Positions 11,546 through 21,739 are shown, counted from the stretch's first letter. The stretch is DNA of 64,000 bases from Oegoconia quadripuncta (GCA_949316235.1 OX438755.1:17005151-17069150), one strand, 5' to 3'. Notes: a model not told the origin generated them from the sequence alone. Program-made: numbers and translations.

Positions 11546-12247
11546 AGAACAGTACATTTTAAATAGGTAGGTTGTGCGGTATTAAATAGGGATTCACATA
11601 CTTACATAGATCGATAGACAATTAATTTATCGATATACAATTCAGAAATAGTAGATCCACTCGATGTCATTCTCTAAATTTTATTGTCCCTATATTGAAA
11701 TGGAATGATTTGAGTTTGAGTATATCTCTTCTTGAAATTAATTGAAACAGAATGCTGATGTGTGTTATCAGGAACCCCAGAAGCCGATGTTTGTGATGTT
11801 GGGATTTCAGTTAAACAGTATTGGTTTTATATTTTAGTAAGCCCTGTAAGTATGTAACCTATAAATTCTTATAACATTGACATGACTTACAATGCTGCTT
11901 GTGAACCTTGAATCAATAGCACCTTAATATTTCATAGAACGCGATATAAATACCTCTTTTTGAAGGGTAACGAATTTATGAACAGGTTCTAGAAGTACCT
12001 AACTATAGTTAATTTGAAGAATGTATTTCATTTTGTGGATGAAGTCATGGTAATCCTAAATTGGTCTAATTTGACAAAATTCAACGTAAAATGGAAATTA
12101 GTCCAGGAATCTGCCAGCTTCGTCAAAATGCTCGGATAGCACGATTTCTAATTACGGACCATACCTGTTCGGCCTGGACGGAGATACGGCAGTCTGCAGC
12201 TCGAACATAAAACCCAATTAAAACCTTACTACTTAATTGTTTACTTT
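11546..12247. other. No feature recognised
   Basis: No gene or matched repeat in this AT-rich stretch. Confidence 0.4.
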
Positions 12248-12510
12248 GACGACCTGTTTGGTGTAGTGGTTAGCAACTCTGGCCACTATACCAAGAGGTT
12301 GCGGGTTCGAATCTGAAATAAATATTTTTGTGTGATGAATACGGACATGTGTACCCGCGTTGTGGAGGTTTTCATTTATAATAAGTATTTAATTACAAAA
12401 AAAAATATTTATGTAGTATATCAACCATCTGGTATCCACAACACAAGCGTATAGTTGCTTAGTGTGGAACTAGATAGCGCTGTGTGTATATCTAAGTATA
12501 TAAAAAAAAA
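12248..12510 (+). mobile_element. SINE-C, near full length
   Basis: Head GACGACCTGTTTGGTGTAGT, B box GGGTTCGAATC, body ATCAACCATCTGGTATCCAC and ACTAGATAGCGCTGTGTGTA, short A-rich tail. It pairs in inverted orientation with the copy at 12590-12871. Confidence 0.9.
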
Positions 12511-12589
12511 TAGATAGTCCCGAGAGTTATAATTGCTAAAGGCTGTTATACCTACTAAAGATTTCTTAGTACGAATATTATTTAATATT

Positions 12590-12871
12590 ATAATAAATAA
12601 TAATAATAATAAATATCCTTAGACATACACACAACGCCATCTAGTTCCACAGTAAGCAACTATAGGCTTGTGTTGTGGATACCAGATGGTTGATATACTA
12701 CATAAATACTTTTTTTTTGTAAATAAATACTTATTATAAATGAAAACATCCATAACTCGGGTACACATGTCCGTATTCATTACACAAACAATATGCCCCT
12801 AGCGGGATTCGAACCCGCAACCTTTTGGTATAGTGGGCAGAGTTGCTGACCATTACACCAAACAGGTCGTC
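12590..12871 (-). mobile_element. SINE-C, near full length, inverted partner
   Basis: Minus-strand head GACGACCTGTTTGGTGTAAT, B box GGTTCGAATCCCGC, body TATCCACAACACAAGCCTAT, tail of AAT-type units. About 80 bp separates it from the plus-strand copy. Confidence 0.9.
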
Positions 12872-13129
12872 AATTATGGAAATATTGTTACATTTTTAAA
12901 GACGAATATCATCAAGATACCAGCCCCCGTAGCATGACGACCCCCGATGCGACATGAGAGTGGGATAGTCGTATATTTGGTCCAAACGAATGAGCAAGAC
13001 AAATATAAACTCGCGCGACATAAACGTTTGTCGCGTCTGTCATGGTACTAATGCAGGAAACTTGAGAAGCCAATGTCGCCTAATCGATACGCAATATTCT
13101 TTCCCAGGGTACGTTAGTACTTTATTAAA
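12872..13129. other. No feature recognised
   Basis: Nothing recognised between the SINE-C and the LINE-G end. Confidence 0.4.
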
Positions 13130-13388
13130 AAAATTCTGACTATCTGGATGATAAGCAAGCATGGACATAGACCGCTCGGCGTTATTCAGTCTAAAAATAC
13201 AATATATTGTAATTGTAACCCAAACTTATTTAAAAGAGCAACCCTTGAGTTTCTTGCTCGTTCTTCTCTGGGGAATCTGCTTTGCTTTCCTTTGCGTCAT
13301 TAATTTTAATAATAAGATAAAAAAATGTGACGTTTTCAAGTGATAATTTTTATCCTACGAAATAAATATTTTTTGACTTTGACTTTAT
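13130..13388 (+). mobile_element. LINE-G 3' end
   Basis: Carries ATGATAAGCAAGCATGGACA, GTTTCTTGCTCGTTCTTCTC and ends in TTTTTTGACTTTGACTTTAT, a short tandem tail. The CTTGC..GTTCTTCTC block also appears, inverted, in LINE-L copies, so L and G look like related jockey/CR1-type subfamilies. Untranslated sequence only. Confidence 0.7.
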
Positions 13389-13431
13389 TAAATCTGTGTC
13401 CAGGGGACCAATCGCGCTATTTTACAAAGGT

Positions 13432-13777
13432 TTTACCGTTCGAACGGAACGTTTTTCATTTAACTTTAGTTTAGCTGATGTAAAAAAATGGTATTGCGCC
13501 ATTTTTTATGAACGATTAAATCGTTGACGCTACCAAAGTAAAAGCAAACCCAAAATGTTTAGAGCTAACCACGAGTATTAAAAAGAAACTAATTTAATTC
13601 GGTTCTTAAGATCAGCGCGATACGAAATGTGCTTAACGTAACGTTTTTGGTTATGGTTTAGCTTTGGTATTAACGTTCAAACTTAGCGCGATCGGCCCCC
13701 AGGTCTCTGAAACTTGTGCAACACTTGAGCAGCCATTGCTTTGGTTTCACCTCCCCGAGATGGCTGATTATGGATAA
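13432..13777 (+). repeat. Tandem duplication, copy 1
   Basis: From TTTACCGTTCGAACGGAACG to GATGGCTGATTATGGATAA. The copy at 13807-14148 aligns along its whole length with scattered differences. The unit contains AAAAAATGGTATTGCGCCAT, a small hairpin. Confidence 0.9.
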
Positions 13778-13806
13778 ATCGTCACCTAAAGCTAAAATAG
13801 TGCGAC

Positions 13807-14148
13807 TTTACCGTTCGAACGGAACGTTTTTGGTTTAGCTTTAGTTTAGCTGATGTAAAAAAATGGTATTACGCCATTTTTTATGAACGATTATATCGTT
13901 GACGCTACCAAAGTAAAAGCAAACCCAAACAGTTTAGAGCTAACCATGATTATTAAAAAAAAACTATAATTTAATTCCCTTCTTAGTATTAGCGCTATAC
14001 GTAATCTACTTAACGTAACGAGTTTGGTTATGGTTTAGCTTTAGTATTAAGGTTCAAACTTAGCGCGATCGGCCCCTCTGAAACTTGTGCAACACTTGAG
14101 CAGCCATTGCTTTGGTTTCACCTCCCCGAGATGGCTGATTATGGATAA
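13807..14148 (+). repeat. Tandem duplication, copy 2
   Basis: Second copy, offset 375 bp from the first. Both end with the same roughly 75 bp including CTTGTGCAACACTTGAGCAG and CACCTCCCCGAGATGGCTG. The 29-bp spacer holds AAAATAGTGCGAC, partly inverse to TCGCGCTATTTT just left of copy 1. Confidence 0.9.
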
Positions 14149-14627
14149 GCTCATTGAGATTATTGGGCACTACTTTATAGTGCGTTTATAAACTTTATTT
14201 TACTTAGTACTTAGTAGCAGTAATTTTGTAATGGCTTCCGTGTCAATGATGATTATTTCTTGAATACAGCTTGCTTACTTGTTCTCTGCAGCCTTTAATT
14301 AATTTAATATAATAGTCTTAATTTTCTTGGGTCTTGCACCAATCAGTAATAGGTTATGCTCACTCAACTGACTGAAATAAATCAACAGAACTAGGGTTAT
14401 ATTTAGAGGTCCTGTCGGTCATATAACACGGAGGGGTCGTTCTGACCCATACGTTATGGCGGGTTAGGAAACACCCGTAGTTAACCTGTAACTCGAACAG
14501 CCTAATTAGTCTGTATGTTTTGGGTCCCTTTGCTTTTTAGTGGTTCCTGTTCTATTTTAAATATTATTGTCCTACATTTAAGGCAAAATTGAAAACTGCT
14601 AATGTATGAAAGCGTACTTAGTAAGGT
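14149..14627. other. No feature recognised
   Basis: No gene or repeat matched. Confidence 0.4.
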
Positions 14628-14712
14628 ATACATACATATGTTAATCATTAAAAGTTTAATAATCCTTGAAACAACATCCACGGTTCACCTTTCGTAAGAT
14701 ACAGGGTGACTT
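14628..14712 (+). repeat. F-repeat fragment
   Basis: TCCTTGAAACAACATCCACG and GTTCACCTTTCGTAAGATAC match the middle of the F-repeat. Confidence 0.5.
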
Positions 14713-15013
14713 TTAGTTCATGTAATTCCTGTTTACCTCTTAGAGGAGCCACCTTCACTCCTTATTGCGAACAACTTTCCACTAGGAACCATAGACGAAA
14801 TCAATAAAAAAAAATTTCGATTACCGATACAAAGTAAACTTTCTGAAAGCACCTTTAAAATGGAATATGGATCTCCAACAATTTTCCGCTAAATTCGGCT
14901 ATTTGTAGTGACTGAAGTCAATTGCTTATTTTATTAAGGCGTTTTTATTTCATTTAAGTTAAATTAAAATATTTGGAATATTTGTAAAAACGGAAACAGG
15001 GTCTGACAACACT

Positions 15014-15343
15014 CGCTAGCCCCCTGCACGTCGCCCGAGGGTCGCGGGCGGCTACATCTCGGGGCGATGTAGTCGTAGGACGCGACCCGGGAGAGGATGA
15101 CACCCCCCGGTGCGACTGGGGGGGTGTCGTCGCATCGGGTCCTGTCGCGCCTCATACCGCTCGCTGATCGGGGTGTGAGGCACGACAGCGCCCACCGGGA
15201 GGGCGCGCCAGCCAAGGTCGCCACGGGGTTTTGGTTATGGTGCGTATCCCTTCCAGTAGAGAGGGGGAGTCCCACATAACCGTCTCGCCGTCCCCCAGGG
15301 AGCGGTATGCAAAACGCATTTTTCCGCGTAAAAAAAAAGCGTA
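15014..15343 (+). mobile_element. LINE-T GC-rich retrocopy with target duplication
   Basis: A GC-rich block in an AT-rich setting, ending in a run of nine A at 15330-15338. It is flanked by TGACAACACT at 15004-15013 and 15344-15353, a perfect 10-bp direct repeat, as expected of LINE-mediated insertion. The 3' part (ACATAACCGTCTCGCCGTCC) is shared, inverted, with 43850-44015. Antisense frames of 60-148 codons here have no motif. Which LINE clade it belongs to is unknown. Confidence 0.75.
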
Positions 15344-15401
15344 TGACAACACTACTCTTAACGCTATGCAGTCTTAAGTGAATCTTTCTCGATGACTCCC
15401 A

Positions 15402-15528
15402 ATGTCCCATTAATAACCCATCTTGAGATTGAGATCGCGACTCAGTTCAATACGATTTTTTTTATTCTATTTTAATATTTAAACCTTAAGATCATCTCAG
15501 TTTTAAAAACGGTTTATTAATACGGGCC
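15402..15528 (-). mobile_element. MITE-2, degenerate copy
   Basis: The right end GGTTTATTAATACGGGCC is followed by TAA. The left side has ATCTTGAGATTGAGATCGCG as in the copies at 31057 and 43668, but its terminal bases have decayed. Confidence 0.65.
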
Positions 15529-15540
15529 TAAGTTTGTCGA

Positions 15541-15896
15541 TTGTTCACGACGGGTCACGCAAACTTAAAATGGTCTTTACCTGGTACTTTACCAGGCTCA
15601 GATTCGCTCGTGCATGGAATACTGCTGTCGTGTCGTGAGTGTGCGTTGGCATTACATAATCTTATTCCACCATCGCCATCTCATCTTCGGACTACTAGGG
15701 GTGGGGAGGGACGAACATTCGCACTAAGCGGTTCGACTCTTCACTCATAATGCGAACGGCCAAGGAATGAACTCCCTTCCGGCGTCAGCCTTTCCTGAAT
15801 CCTACAACCCTGGGGATCTTCAAGAGTCATCACATCGTCACTTTCCATCAGGTGAGATTGTGGTCAAACGCGTATCTAGTTAATCATAAAAAAAAA
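15541..15896 (+). mobile_element. LINE-S 3' end, decayed
   Basis: Contains GAACATTCGCACTAAG, CGGCGTCAGCCTTTCCTGAA, CCATCAGGTGAGATTGTGGT and ends AATCATAAAAAAAAA. The encoded tail resembles a LINE C-terminus (N-LP.-S-FPESYN) but is broken by frameshifts and a deletion after CTTCAAGAG relative to the copy at 16267-16535. Confidence 0.72.
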
Positions 15897-16062
15897 GAAA
15901 TATTTGACAGCTGAGAGAAAAGTTTCTGCTCTCGCAAGACACAACAAGATGGGTCATGCTAGCCCTACAGGACGACATTTAGTTGATCATGAAGGTTGTT
16001 GCAGAATTATCGGTTTTCTCTTACCAACAAATTGAATGGAGGCTTTACTAAATTACAATTAA
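15897..16062. other. No feature recognised
   Basis: Short spacer with nothing recognised. Confidence 0.4.
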
Positions 16063-16580
16063 GACGTTTTTTTTATGCACAACGGGTTAGCACGTGACCT
16101 CAATCACACCTGATGTTAAATGAAGATGAGGCCAAATGTGTGGAAACGTACTGACCCGGAAACCCAAATATTTGGGGAACTGGATCTTATCTCTGACAAC
16201 CGGAACACAACAAAGATATTAACATTGCTGTTTGGCGGCAGATTTGGATAAGATGGTGGTAGCTAGGCTAGGCGTGGGGAGGGATTCCACCCGTATATAG
16301 TTAATATACCGAACATTCGCACTAAGAAGTTCGATTCTTCATTCATCATCCGAACAGCCAAGGCACGGAACTCCATTACGGCGTCAGTCTTTCCTGAATC
16401 CTACAACATTGGGATCTTCAAGAGCAGAGTGAATAGGCATTTACTGGGATCGCGTGCTTCATCTTCGACCACATCGTCACTTTCCATCAGGTGAGATTGT
16501 GGTCAAACGCGAATACAGTCAATCATAAAAAAAACAGCTAGCCAGGCGGACATTTAAGGTGGTAGGGCACCAACCAAATT
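16063..16580 (-). mobile_element. SINE-A split by a LINE-S insertion
   Basis: SINE-A sequence runs 16063-16266 and resumes 16536-16580 at AGCTAGCCAGGCGGACATTT. The break falls within GGTGGTAGCTAGCCAGG of the intact element, and AGCTAG is present on both sides of the insert. The tRNA head is lost beyond 16580. Confidence 0.88.
16267..16535 (+). mobile_element. LINE-S 3' end nested in SINE-A
   Basis: Encodes a LINE C-terminal segment (CGGCGTCAGTCTTTCCTGAA region, then GGGATCTTCAAGAGCAGAGT). It ends TCAATCATAAAAAAAA. AGCTAG at 16261-16266 and 16536-16541 is the 6-bp target duplication. This is a 5'-truncated retrocopy. Confidence 0.85.
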
Positions 16581-16930
16581 GTAACCTGTAACCAACCAAA
16601 AGCAAGACGTAGTATGAAATTTGCTAAATCAATTTAGAAACAACTTTATCGTGTTGCGTCGATGTAGAGCACGAACGACCTTAGCTAGTGCGACATAATT
16701 ATTGGGTAACAGCTGCTACAAGCTGTAACAGCTCATTTATCACGACTGTAATAAAAGCGTTCTGCGACTAACGTTTGAGAAAAGTGATTTTAGAAATCTG
16801 AAATAACTAGCATGCCTATATAGGGTAGAACCGGTAAGTGTTCTTGAAAATAACTTTTTAAAACAGAATCTTGATATTTTGGCTTTTACTGATGAATAAA
16901 TATAAAATAATGTCTATCGATTACCTACAT
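16581..16930. other. No feature recognised
   Basis: No gene or matched repeat. Confidence 0.4.
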
Positions 16931-17553
16931 TCTTTTTACAACAAAGCACTTGACCTCATTCACATCTGCTATTAAATGAAGATAAAAATAAAATAAATAA
17001 AATATCTTTGCACATACACACAGCGCCATCTAGGTCCACAGTAAGCATCTAGGTTTGTGTCACAGAATTAATATTTGTGTTATGGATACCAGATGGTTGA
17101 CAAACCACACATACATTTTTTTGTAAATAAATACATATATAAATGAAAATGAAAAACATCCATAACTCGGGTACACATTCTGTATTCAACATACAAACAT
17201 ATGCCCCTAGCCGGATTCGAACCCGCGACCTCTAGGTAAAGCAGTCAGTTTCTAACCACTACACCAAACAGGTCGTCGAAGATGAGGCCCAAGGTGGAAG
17301 CGTAGTGACCCGAAAACCCTGCCATATTTGGGGGACTGGCTATCTTATCTCTGACAACCGGAACACAACAATAACATTATACTGTTTTGGCGGCAGATTT
17401 AGATAAGATGGTGGTAGCTAGCCAGGCGGAAATTTAAAATGCTCTACCATCAACCAAACTGAGTACTATATATGTACCCCGCTGGGGATCGAACCCGCGA
17501 CCTCCGAAACATTAACCCAATGTTGTTTACATTGAGCCACGGAGGCCATCGAA
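16931..17553 (-). mobile_element. SINE-A split by a SINE-C insertion
   Basis: SINE-A occupies 16931-16983 and 17278-17553. The pieces rejoin at the AAGTGAAGATGAGGCC step of intact copies. Head CCTCCGTGGCTCAATGTAAA and B box GGTTCGATCCC are intact on the minus strand. The 3' end lacks the usual GTGCATAAA. Confidence 0.88.
16984..17277 (-). mobile_element. SINE-C nested in SINE-A
   Basis: Full head GACGACCTGTTTGGTGTAGT and B box GGTTCGAATCCGGC on the minus strand, with an A/T-rich 3' tail. GAAGAT at 16978-16983 and 17278-17283 is the flanking duplication. Confidence 0.9.
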
Positions 17554-17610
17554 CCCGGCACCTCTGATTCGTAAACCCTAAGTTGTTTACATTGACCTAC
17601 GAAGGCGGTT
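17549..17610 (-). mobile_element. Extra SINE-A head fragment
   Basis: CCGCCTTCGTAGGTCAATGT to GGTGCCGGGTTCGATGGCC on the minus strand: a second, diverged tRNA-like head joined directly to the head of the SINE-A at 16931-17553. Confidence 0.8.
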
Positions 17611-18232
17611 AGCGGACCTTCTTGCTAAGGGTCTTGTAAAGTGTTTGTGGTATATTTATGCACTCTATGACTTAATATGTTCCGAGACACATCAACATTC
17701 AAGTTGAAACGTCTATCGTCTTCATATACATATAGCCTAGTGACAGCTGTTGGTTCTGAGATTCCGTCGAGCGTCTACCATCGAGACAATATTTTATCGA
17801 CATTATAGTGATAATCAACATTTTTTCTGTTCAGATATTTTTGTGTTGATGTTTCATGGTGAAGTGAACCCACTTGTAGGTACCGCTATGAAAGTAATAA
17901 AGTCCCAGCAAATATTGACATCCTAATTACCCACATGATTCAATCCGCGCATGTGTAGAGAGAGAATCGAAAAATTAAGGCTAGTGTACACATTTGTTCC
18001 GGTGCCTGGGTCTCTCTCTATGTGGCCTTTAAAAGCTGTCCTTATATACACCGAATCGTAATCCATTTCATTGGGGCCGAACATATGGCACAGTATAATA
18101 TAGTTTTACAATCTACGATAGGAAAGCTATGTGTACAGCAGCTTCGCAAATAAAGAAGAAGAAGGAAGAAGAATGAATATTTATTGCCAACAAATATAGA
18201 GAATTGAGTAGGTAGGTATGTAGTAAGCATTT
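17611..18232. other. No feature recognised
   Basis: No gene. A purine-rich run (AAGAAGAAGGAAGAAGAA) lies near 18152-18171. Confidence 0.4.
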
Positions 18233-18521
18233 CCATCCACATCACCTGGATGAGTGGAAGTCTACCACTGTACGTTTCTCAAGAAACTTCTTACCACGTA
18301 CGACCACCCTGTGGAACGGACTTCCGGCAGCGGTATTCCCGAACAAGTACGACATTGGAACCTTCAAGAAACGAGCCTACACCTTCCTCAAAGGCCGGCA
18401 ACGCATCTGTGACCCTTTTGGTGTTGCGGGTGTCCATGGGCGGCGGTGATTACTTTCCATCAGGTGACCCGCATGCTCGTTTGCCGCTCTCTCATATAAA
18501 AAAAAAAAAAAAAAAAAAAAA
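18233..18521 (+). mobile_element. LINE-R 3' end with 24-A tail
   Basis: The same coding tail and 3'UTR as 8252-8570, inverted relative to it. About three base differences are seen over 235 bp (for example GAACAAGTAC against GAACGAGTAC). It ends in 24 A at 18498-18521. AAGCATTT at 18225-18232 and 18520-18527 is a likely target duplication. About 25 bp at the 5' junction do not match the other copy. Confidence 0.83.
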
Positions 18522-18527
18522 GCATTT

Positions 18528-19253
18528 TCTTCATTTTTGTATACGTCTTGCAGCATATTACGGTGAAGTAATTTGGTATGTGTAATTGTGGGATAGATCG
18601 GGCGTCAGCATTTGCTACCAATATGAAAACTCGCTTTGTCAAGTGACAAAGCACGTCAGCACCACTACACTACACATTGTCCATTTGCATACTTCCACTC
18701 TTAGTTTTCTTTTCTTTTTTTCATTTTAACAGCGCAGTAATCTTACTGCATCGTAGTAAGTAGTAACTGAAATCTCTCACACTGAATATAGGCATCTAAC
18801 TTTCTCCAAGAAGATGATATGAAGAGTTACCGACTTATATCATATGAGATCTTAACGGTGTGATGTCGTCCATGGCGTGTTAGTAGTCTGTAATCGCACA
18901 TCCTGCGGATTCTCCTTGCTTTTCTGAGTAACCCTTGAAATTGTATCTAGACATGCGTTGTCGCTGAACCCTGTAGAATAAACCAAAAAGAACTCTAGAT
19001 TTTGCTTTCAACTGTCTTTCCTAACCAGCATGTAATTCTGATACACCTCTTTTGCTTCATTCACTCTCATACATGCTCATCGGTTTAGGGTACTCTTGAT
19101 TTGGCCTTTCAAGATGTTGACGATTTGATCACGGTACGTTCACCATTATCGTCCCGTGCCCAGACTACCACCCACATTTGCTTCGTATATCTCTTACTTT
19201 AATCTTCTTTCACTCATCTCCAACTCATGTCCAAGCCAACTAAGCATACCTTT
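18528..19253. other. No feature recognised
   Basis: No gene. CTTCATTCACTCTCATACAT near 19055 also occurs, varied, near 35025 and may be a repeat scrap. Confidence 0.4.
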
Positions 19254-19440
19254 TTTTTATGATTAACTGGATACGCATTTGACCACAATCTCACCTGATG
19301 TGAAGTGACGATGTGGCTGAAGATAAAGCATGCGATCTCAGTGTAGAAGCCTATTCACCCTGCTCTTGAAGATCCCAAGGTTGTAGGATTCAGGAAAGAC
19401 TGACGCCGGAAGGGAGTTCCATGTCTTAGCTGTCGCATTA
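19254..19440 (-). mobile_element. LINE-S 3' end
   Basis: The minus strand reads TGGAACTCCCTTCCGGCGTC, AGTCTTTCCTGAATCCTACA and ends TTAATCATAAAAAAAGG. This is the RT C-terminal tail and short 3'UTR. It is adjacent to TTTA microsatellite. Confidence 0.75.
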
Positions 19441-19472
19441 TTTATTTATTTATTTTATTTATTTATTTATTA
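19441..19472 (+). repeat. TTTA microsatellite
   Basis: TTTATTTATTTATTTTATTT-type units in tandem, interrupted once. Confidence 0.8.
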
Positions 19473-19717
19473 AAGAAACCAATAGCGTTACAGTTGTGTA
19501 TAAATATTACCAAGTACGAATACAAAAAATAAGGCAAATTACAGGTTTCATCATATAAACTATTATTGTTTTTTTTTTTTTTTTGAAGTTCAAGCTAAGT
19601 AGTTAGTTAGGAACCACGTAATGGGTAGCTTTACGGACATCGAAACAACGCTGCAAATAATGCTGAGTATTCGTATGATACGTGCAGCTGCAGATACGCA
19701 CAATTGCAGAATAATAT

Positions 19718-19788
19718 AAATAAATATATTGGCATATACATACAGCGCCATCTAGATCCACACCAAGCAACTATAGGCTTGTATTATG
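19718..19788 (-). mobile_element. SINE-C fragment
   Basis: CATACAGCGCCATCTAGATC and AAGCAACTATAGGCTTGTAT: the 3' third of SINE-C on the minus strand. Confidence 0.75.
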
Positions 19789-20436
19789 AATGAAGAATCG
19801 AACCGCTTAGTACCTTTACTTAATACCTTTTTCAATCTTTGTTAATACGCCTTCTTTTACACTGCTTAACTCCCTAATTACACCTTTCCTTATTCTATCT
19901 TTCAAAGTTACCCCACTCATCTTCTATAGAGGTCTTATTAAAAGAAGTGTGTCAGGACTCTAAGTCATCATCATATAAGGTTTTAATGCCCCAGCGATCA
20001 TCAACGTTCACTAGTAGTGATTAAGAGTTTACCCAACTATAATCCGTCATAGGATTATTCATTATTTAATTGTCAGTAAATTTGTACACATTTGAAAAGT
20101 TTCAAATAGATTCGGTAATTAGAAGTGGACGAAAACAAACTTCCTATATTTTTAGTTCAGAATATTAAAATGCTCCACATCATCCCTCTAAGTATTCGCA
20201 AACACCTTTTATATAAGATTTCACTATAGTAAAAAGAATATTTAGATTTCAGAATTGAGAGATAAGATTAAAGGCCCACCCCGTCAATCCATCAATCGTC
20301 CTGTTACTCGCTTAGTCTGGATCAAGATCACGATTAATCTTTTTCTCCAAACTCTGTGCATATAATATTGGTACCTTGTCTAGACTGGAACAATCGATAT
20401 TAAGTTCTATTTACGAGAACAAGTGATTGATAATTA
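19789..20436. other. No feature recognised
   Basis: No gene or clear repeat. Confidence 0.4.
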
Positions 20437-20720
20437 ATGCAATGTTTTTATGAAATACCTTTATCATATCAGCCGAAAGACGTCTACTGCTGGACAATGC
20501 CTCCCCCAAAGATCTCCACAACGATCGGTCCTGTGCTGCCCGCATCCCATCGTCTTCCTGCGATCTTTAAATTGTCGGGCACGCAGGGTCTTCCGGTGCG
20601 TGGTCACCACTCGAGATCCTTTCCGCCCCAACGGCCATCGATCCTACGAGCAATATGCCCCGCCCACTGCCACTTAAGTTTGTCAATTCTTCGGGCTATA
20701 TGGTCACCTTTGTTATAATG
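20437..20720 (-). pseudogene. RTE-like LINE C-terminal fragment
   Basis: The minus strand from about 20710 encodes ARRIDKLKWQWAGHIARRID then GRWGRKDLEW, a block I recognise from the C-terminal region of RTE-type LINE proteins. A stop follows where the family usually continues, and the reading is then frameshifted. No catalytic RT motifs are present. Related fragments lie at 48471-48852 and 49850-50085. Confidence 0.72.
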
Positions 20721-21255
20721 CGTTGCATGGTTCTCATCAAATATCTTATAGATACCTTACTCCGACTACATTTCTACTCAAGGTAATCACAAGAGCAAGT
20801 GGACTGTAAATTGAATGATAGGCAGATCGCAAGCTAATAATAAAATATAATAGTAAAAATAACCTAAAATAGTACTTCACAGAAAGAGCAGAGAGAAAAA
20901 CATGACCTCTACAAATATGACACAAAGAAGCACAGATCAACCCCATCTCACTTCCTTTTGCAACATGTAACAGGGGAAAAGTGTCCATTCTCAGAGGTTG
21001 TCATCGCTACCCGTGACGATGGGCAGAGTGTTTGATTACCTGATTGATGGATCGTCTCAGGACATCATCATCGGATCTATTTGTAGAGCTCGCTATCTGC
21101 TGTATGAAGGACTTACGCGCATCAGGACGATGTTTTATGCACTAGAGGTATATCGTAAATCTTCCTAACGAGGCAGGTGATAAAGACGTCCAAGCTCTCA
21201 AACTGGTTGTCGTCTCCAGGACACGGAGTTTAAGGCGATTCGAGGCTTTTTTTTT
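20721..21255. other. No feature recognised
   Basis: No supported gene. The open frame at 20746-20988 (minus) has no motif. Confidence 0.4.
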
Positions 21256-21545
21256 TTCTTTTTTTTTTATGCACAACGGGTTGGTAGTTGACAGACGCGA
21301 CGCTCCCTGGAACAGTACGATGCGACGGCACCACTCCAAAACTGGTTTTAGTTGCGGGTTAACAGCGGGTTGTTACTTGACCTCAATCACACCTGATGTT
21401 AAGTGAAGATGAGATCGAAGGTGGAAGCGTACTGACCCGGAAACCCCAACACATTTTGGGGACTGGCTATCTTATCTCTGACAACCGGAACACAACAATG
21501 CTATTAACATTGCTGCTTGGCGGCAGATTTAGATAAGATGGTATT
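21256..21545 (-). mobile_element. SINE-A with an internal MITE-1 fragment
   Basis: The minus-strand tail ACCCGTTGTGCATAAAAAAA is followed, on the plus strand, by 57 bp of MITE-1, and then SINE-A starts again from GCGGGTTGTTACTTGACCTC. The SINE stops at AGATAAGATGGT, so the head is missing. Confidence 0.82.
21293..21349 (-). mobile_element. MITE-1 fragment
   Basis: CTCCCTGGAACAGTACGATG, CGACGGCACCACTCCAAAAC and TGGTTTTAGTT match the core and start of one arm of the copy at 23757-23904. Confidence 0.8.
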
Positions 21546-21725
21546 GGTGACGGACGTAGGAGTGTACCATGCCGCTGCTGCGTATGCTAAACCGGGCCGA
21601 ATATACGCTTTATATACATCCCTAGTTTCGTAGGACATGGTGGTGCATACAGACTCCACGGTCTTAGCAGCCACTGAACATCGTGATTCTAGATGCGAAG
21701 TGAGCCAAACATAGTCAAAGATATT
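21546..21725 (-). pseudogene. LINE RT C-terminal fragment
   Basis: The minus strand is open for about 58 codons and reads RDVYKAYIRPGLAYAAAAWY near its end, matching the Y..YIRP.L.YA...W motif that lies downstream of the RT catalytic domain in many non-LTR elements. Both ends are cut. The LINE family is not the same as L, R or S as far as I can judge. Confidence 0.65.
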
Positions 21726-21739
21726 TTTAATTTATTTCC

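Noticed and set aside
14964..15410. 148-codon minus-strand frame and shorter ones in the GC-rich island
   Set aside because: The frame crosses both target duplications of the LINE-T insert, has no motif, and reflects low stop frequency in GC-rich sequence.
18250..18585. 111-codon plus-strand frame ending in Lys-rich tail
   Set aside because: It is another frame of the LINE-R copy; the lysines are the translated poly(A) tail.
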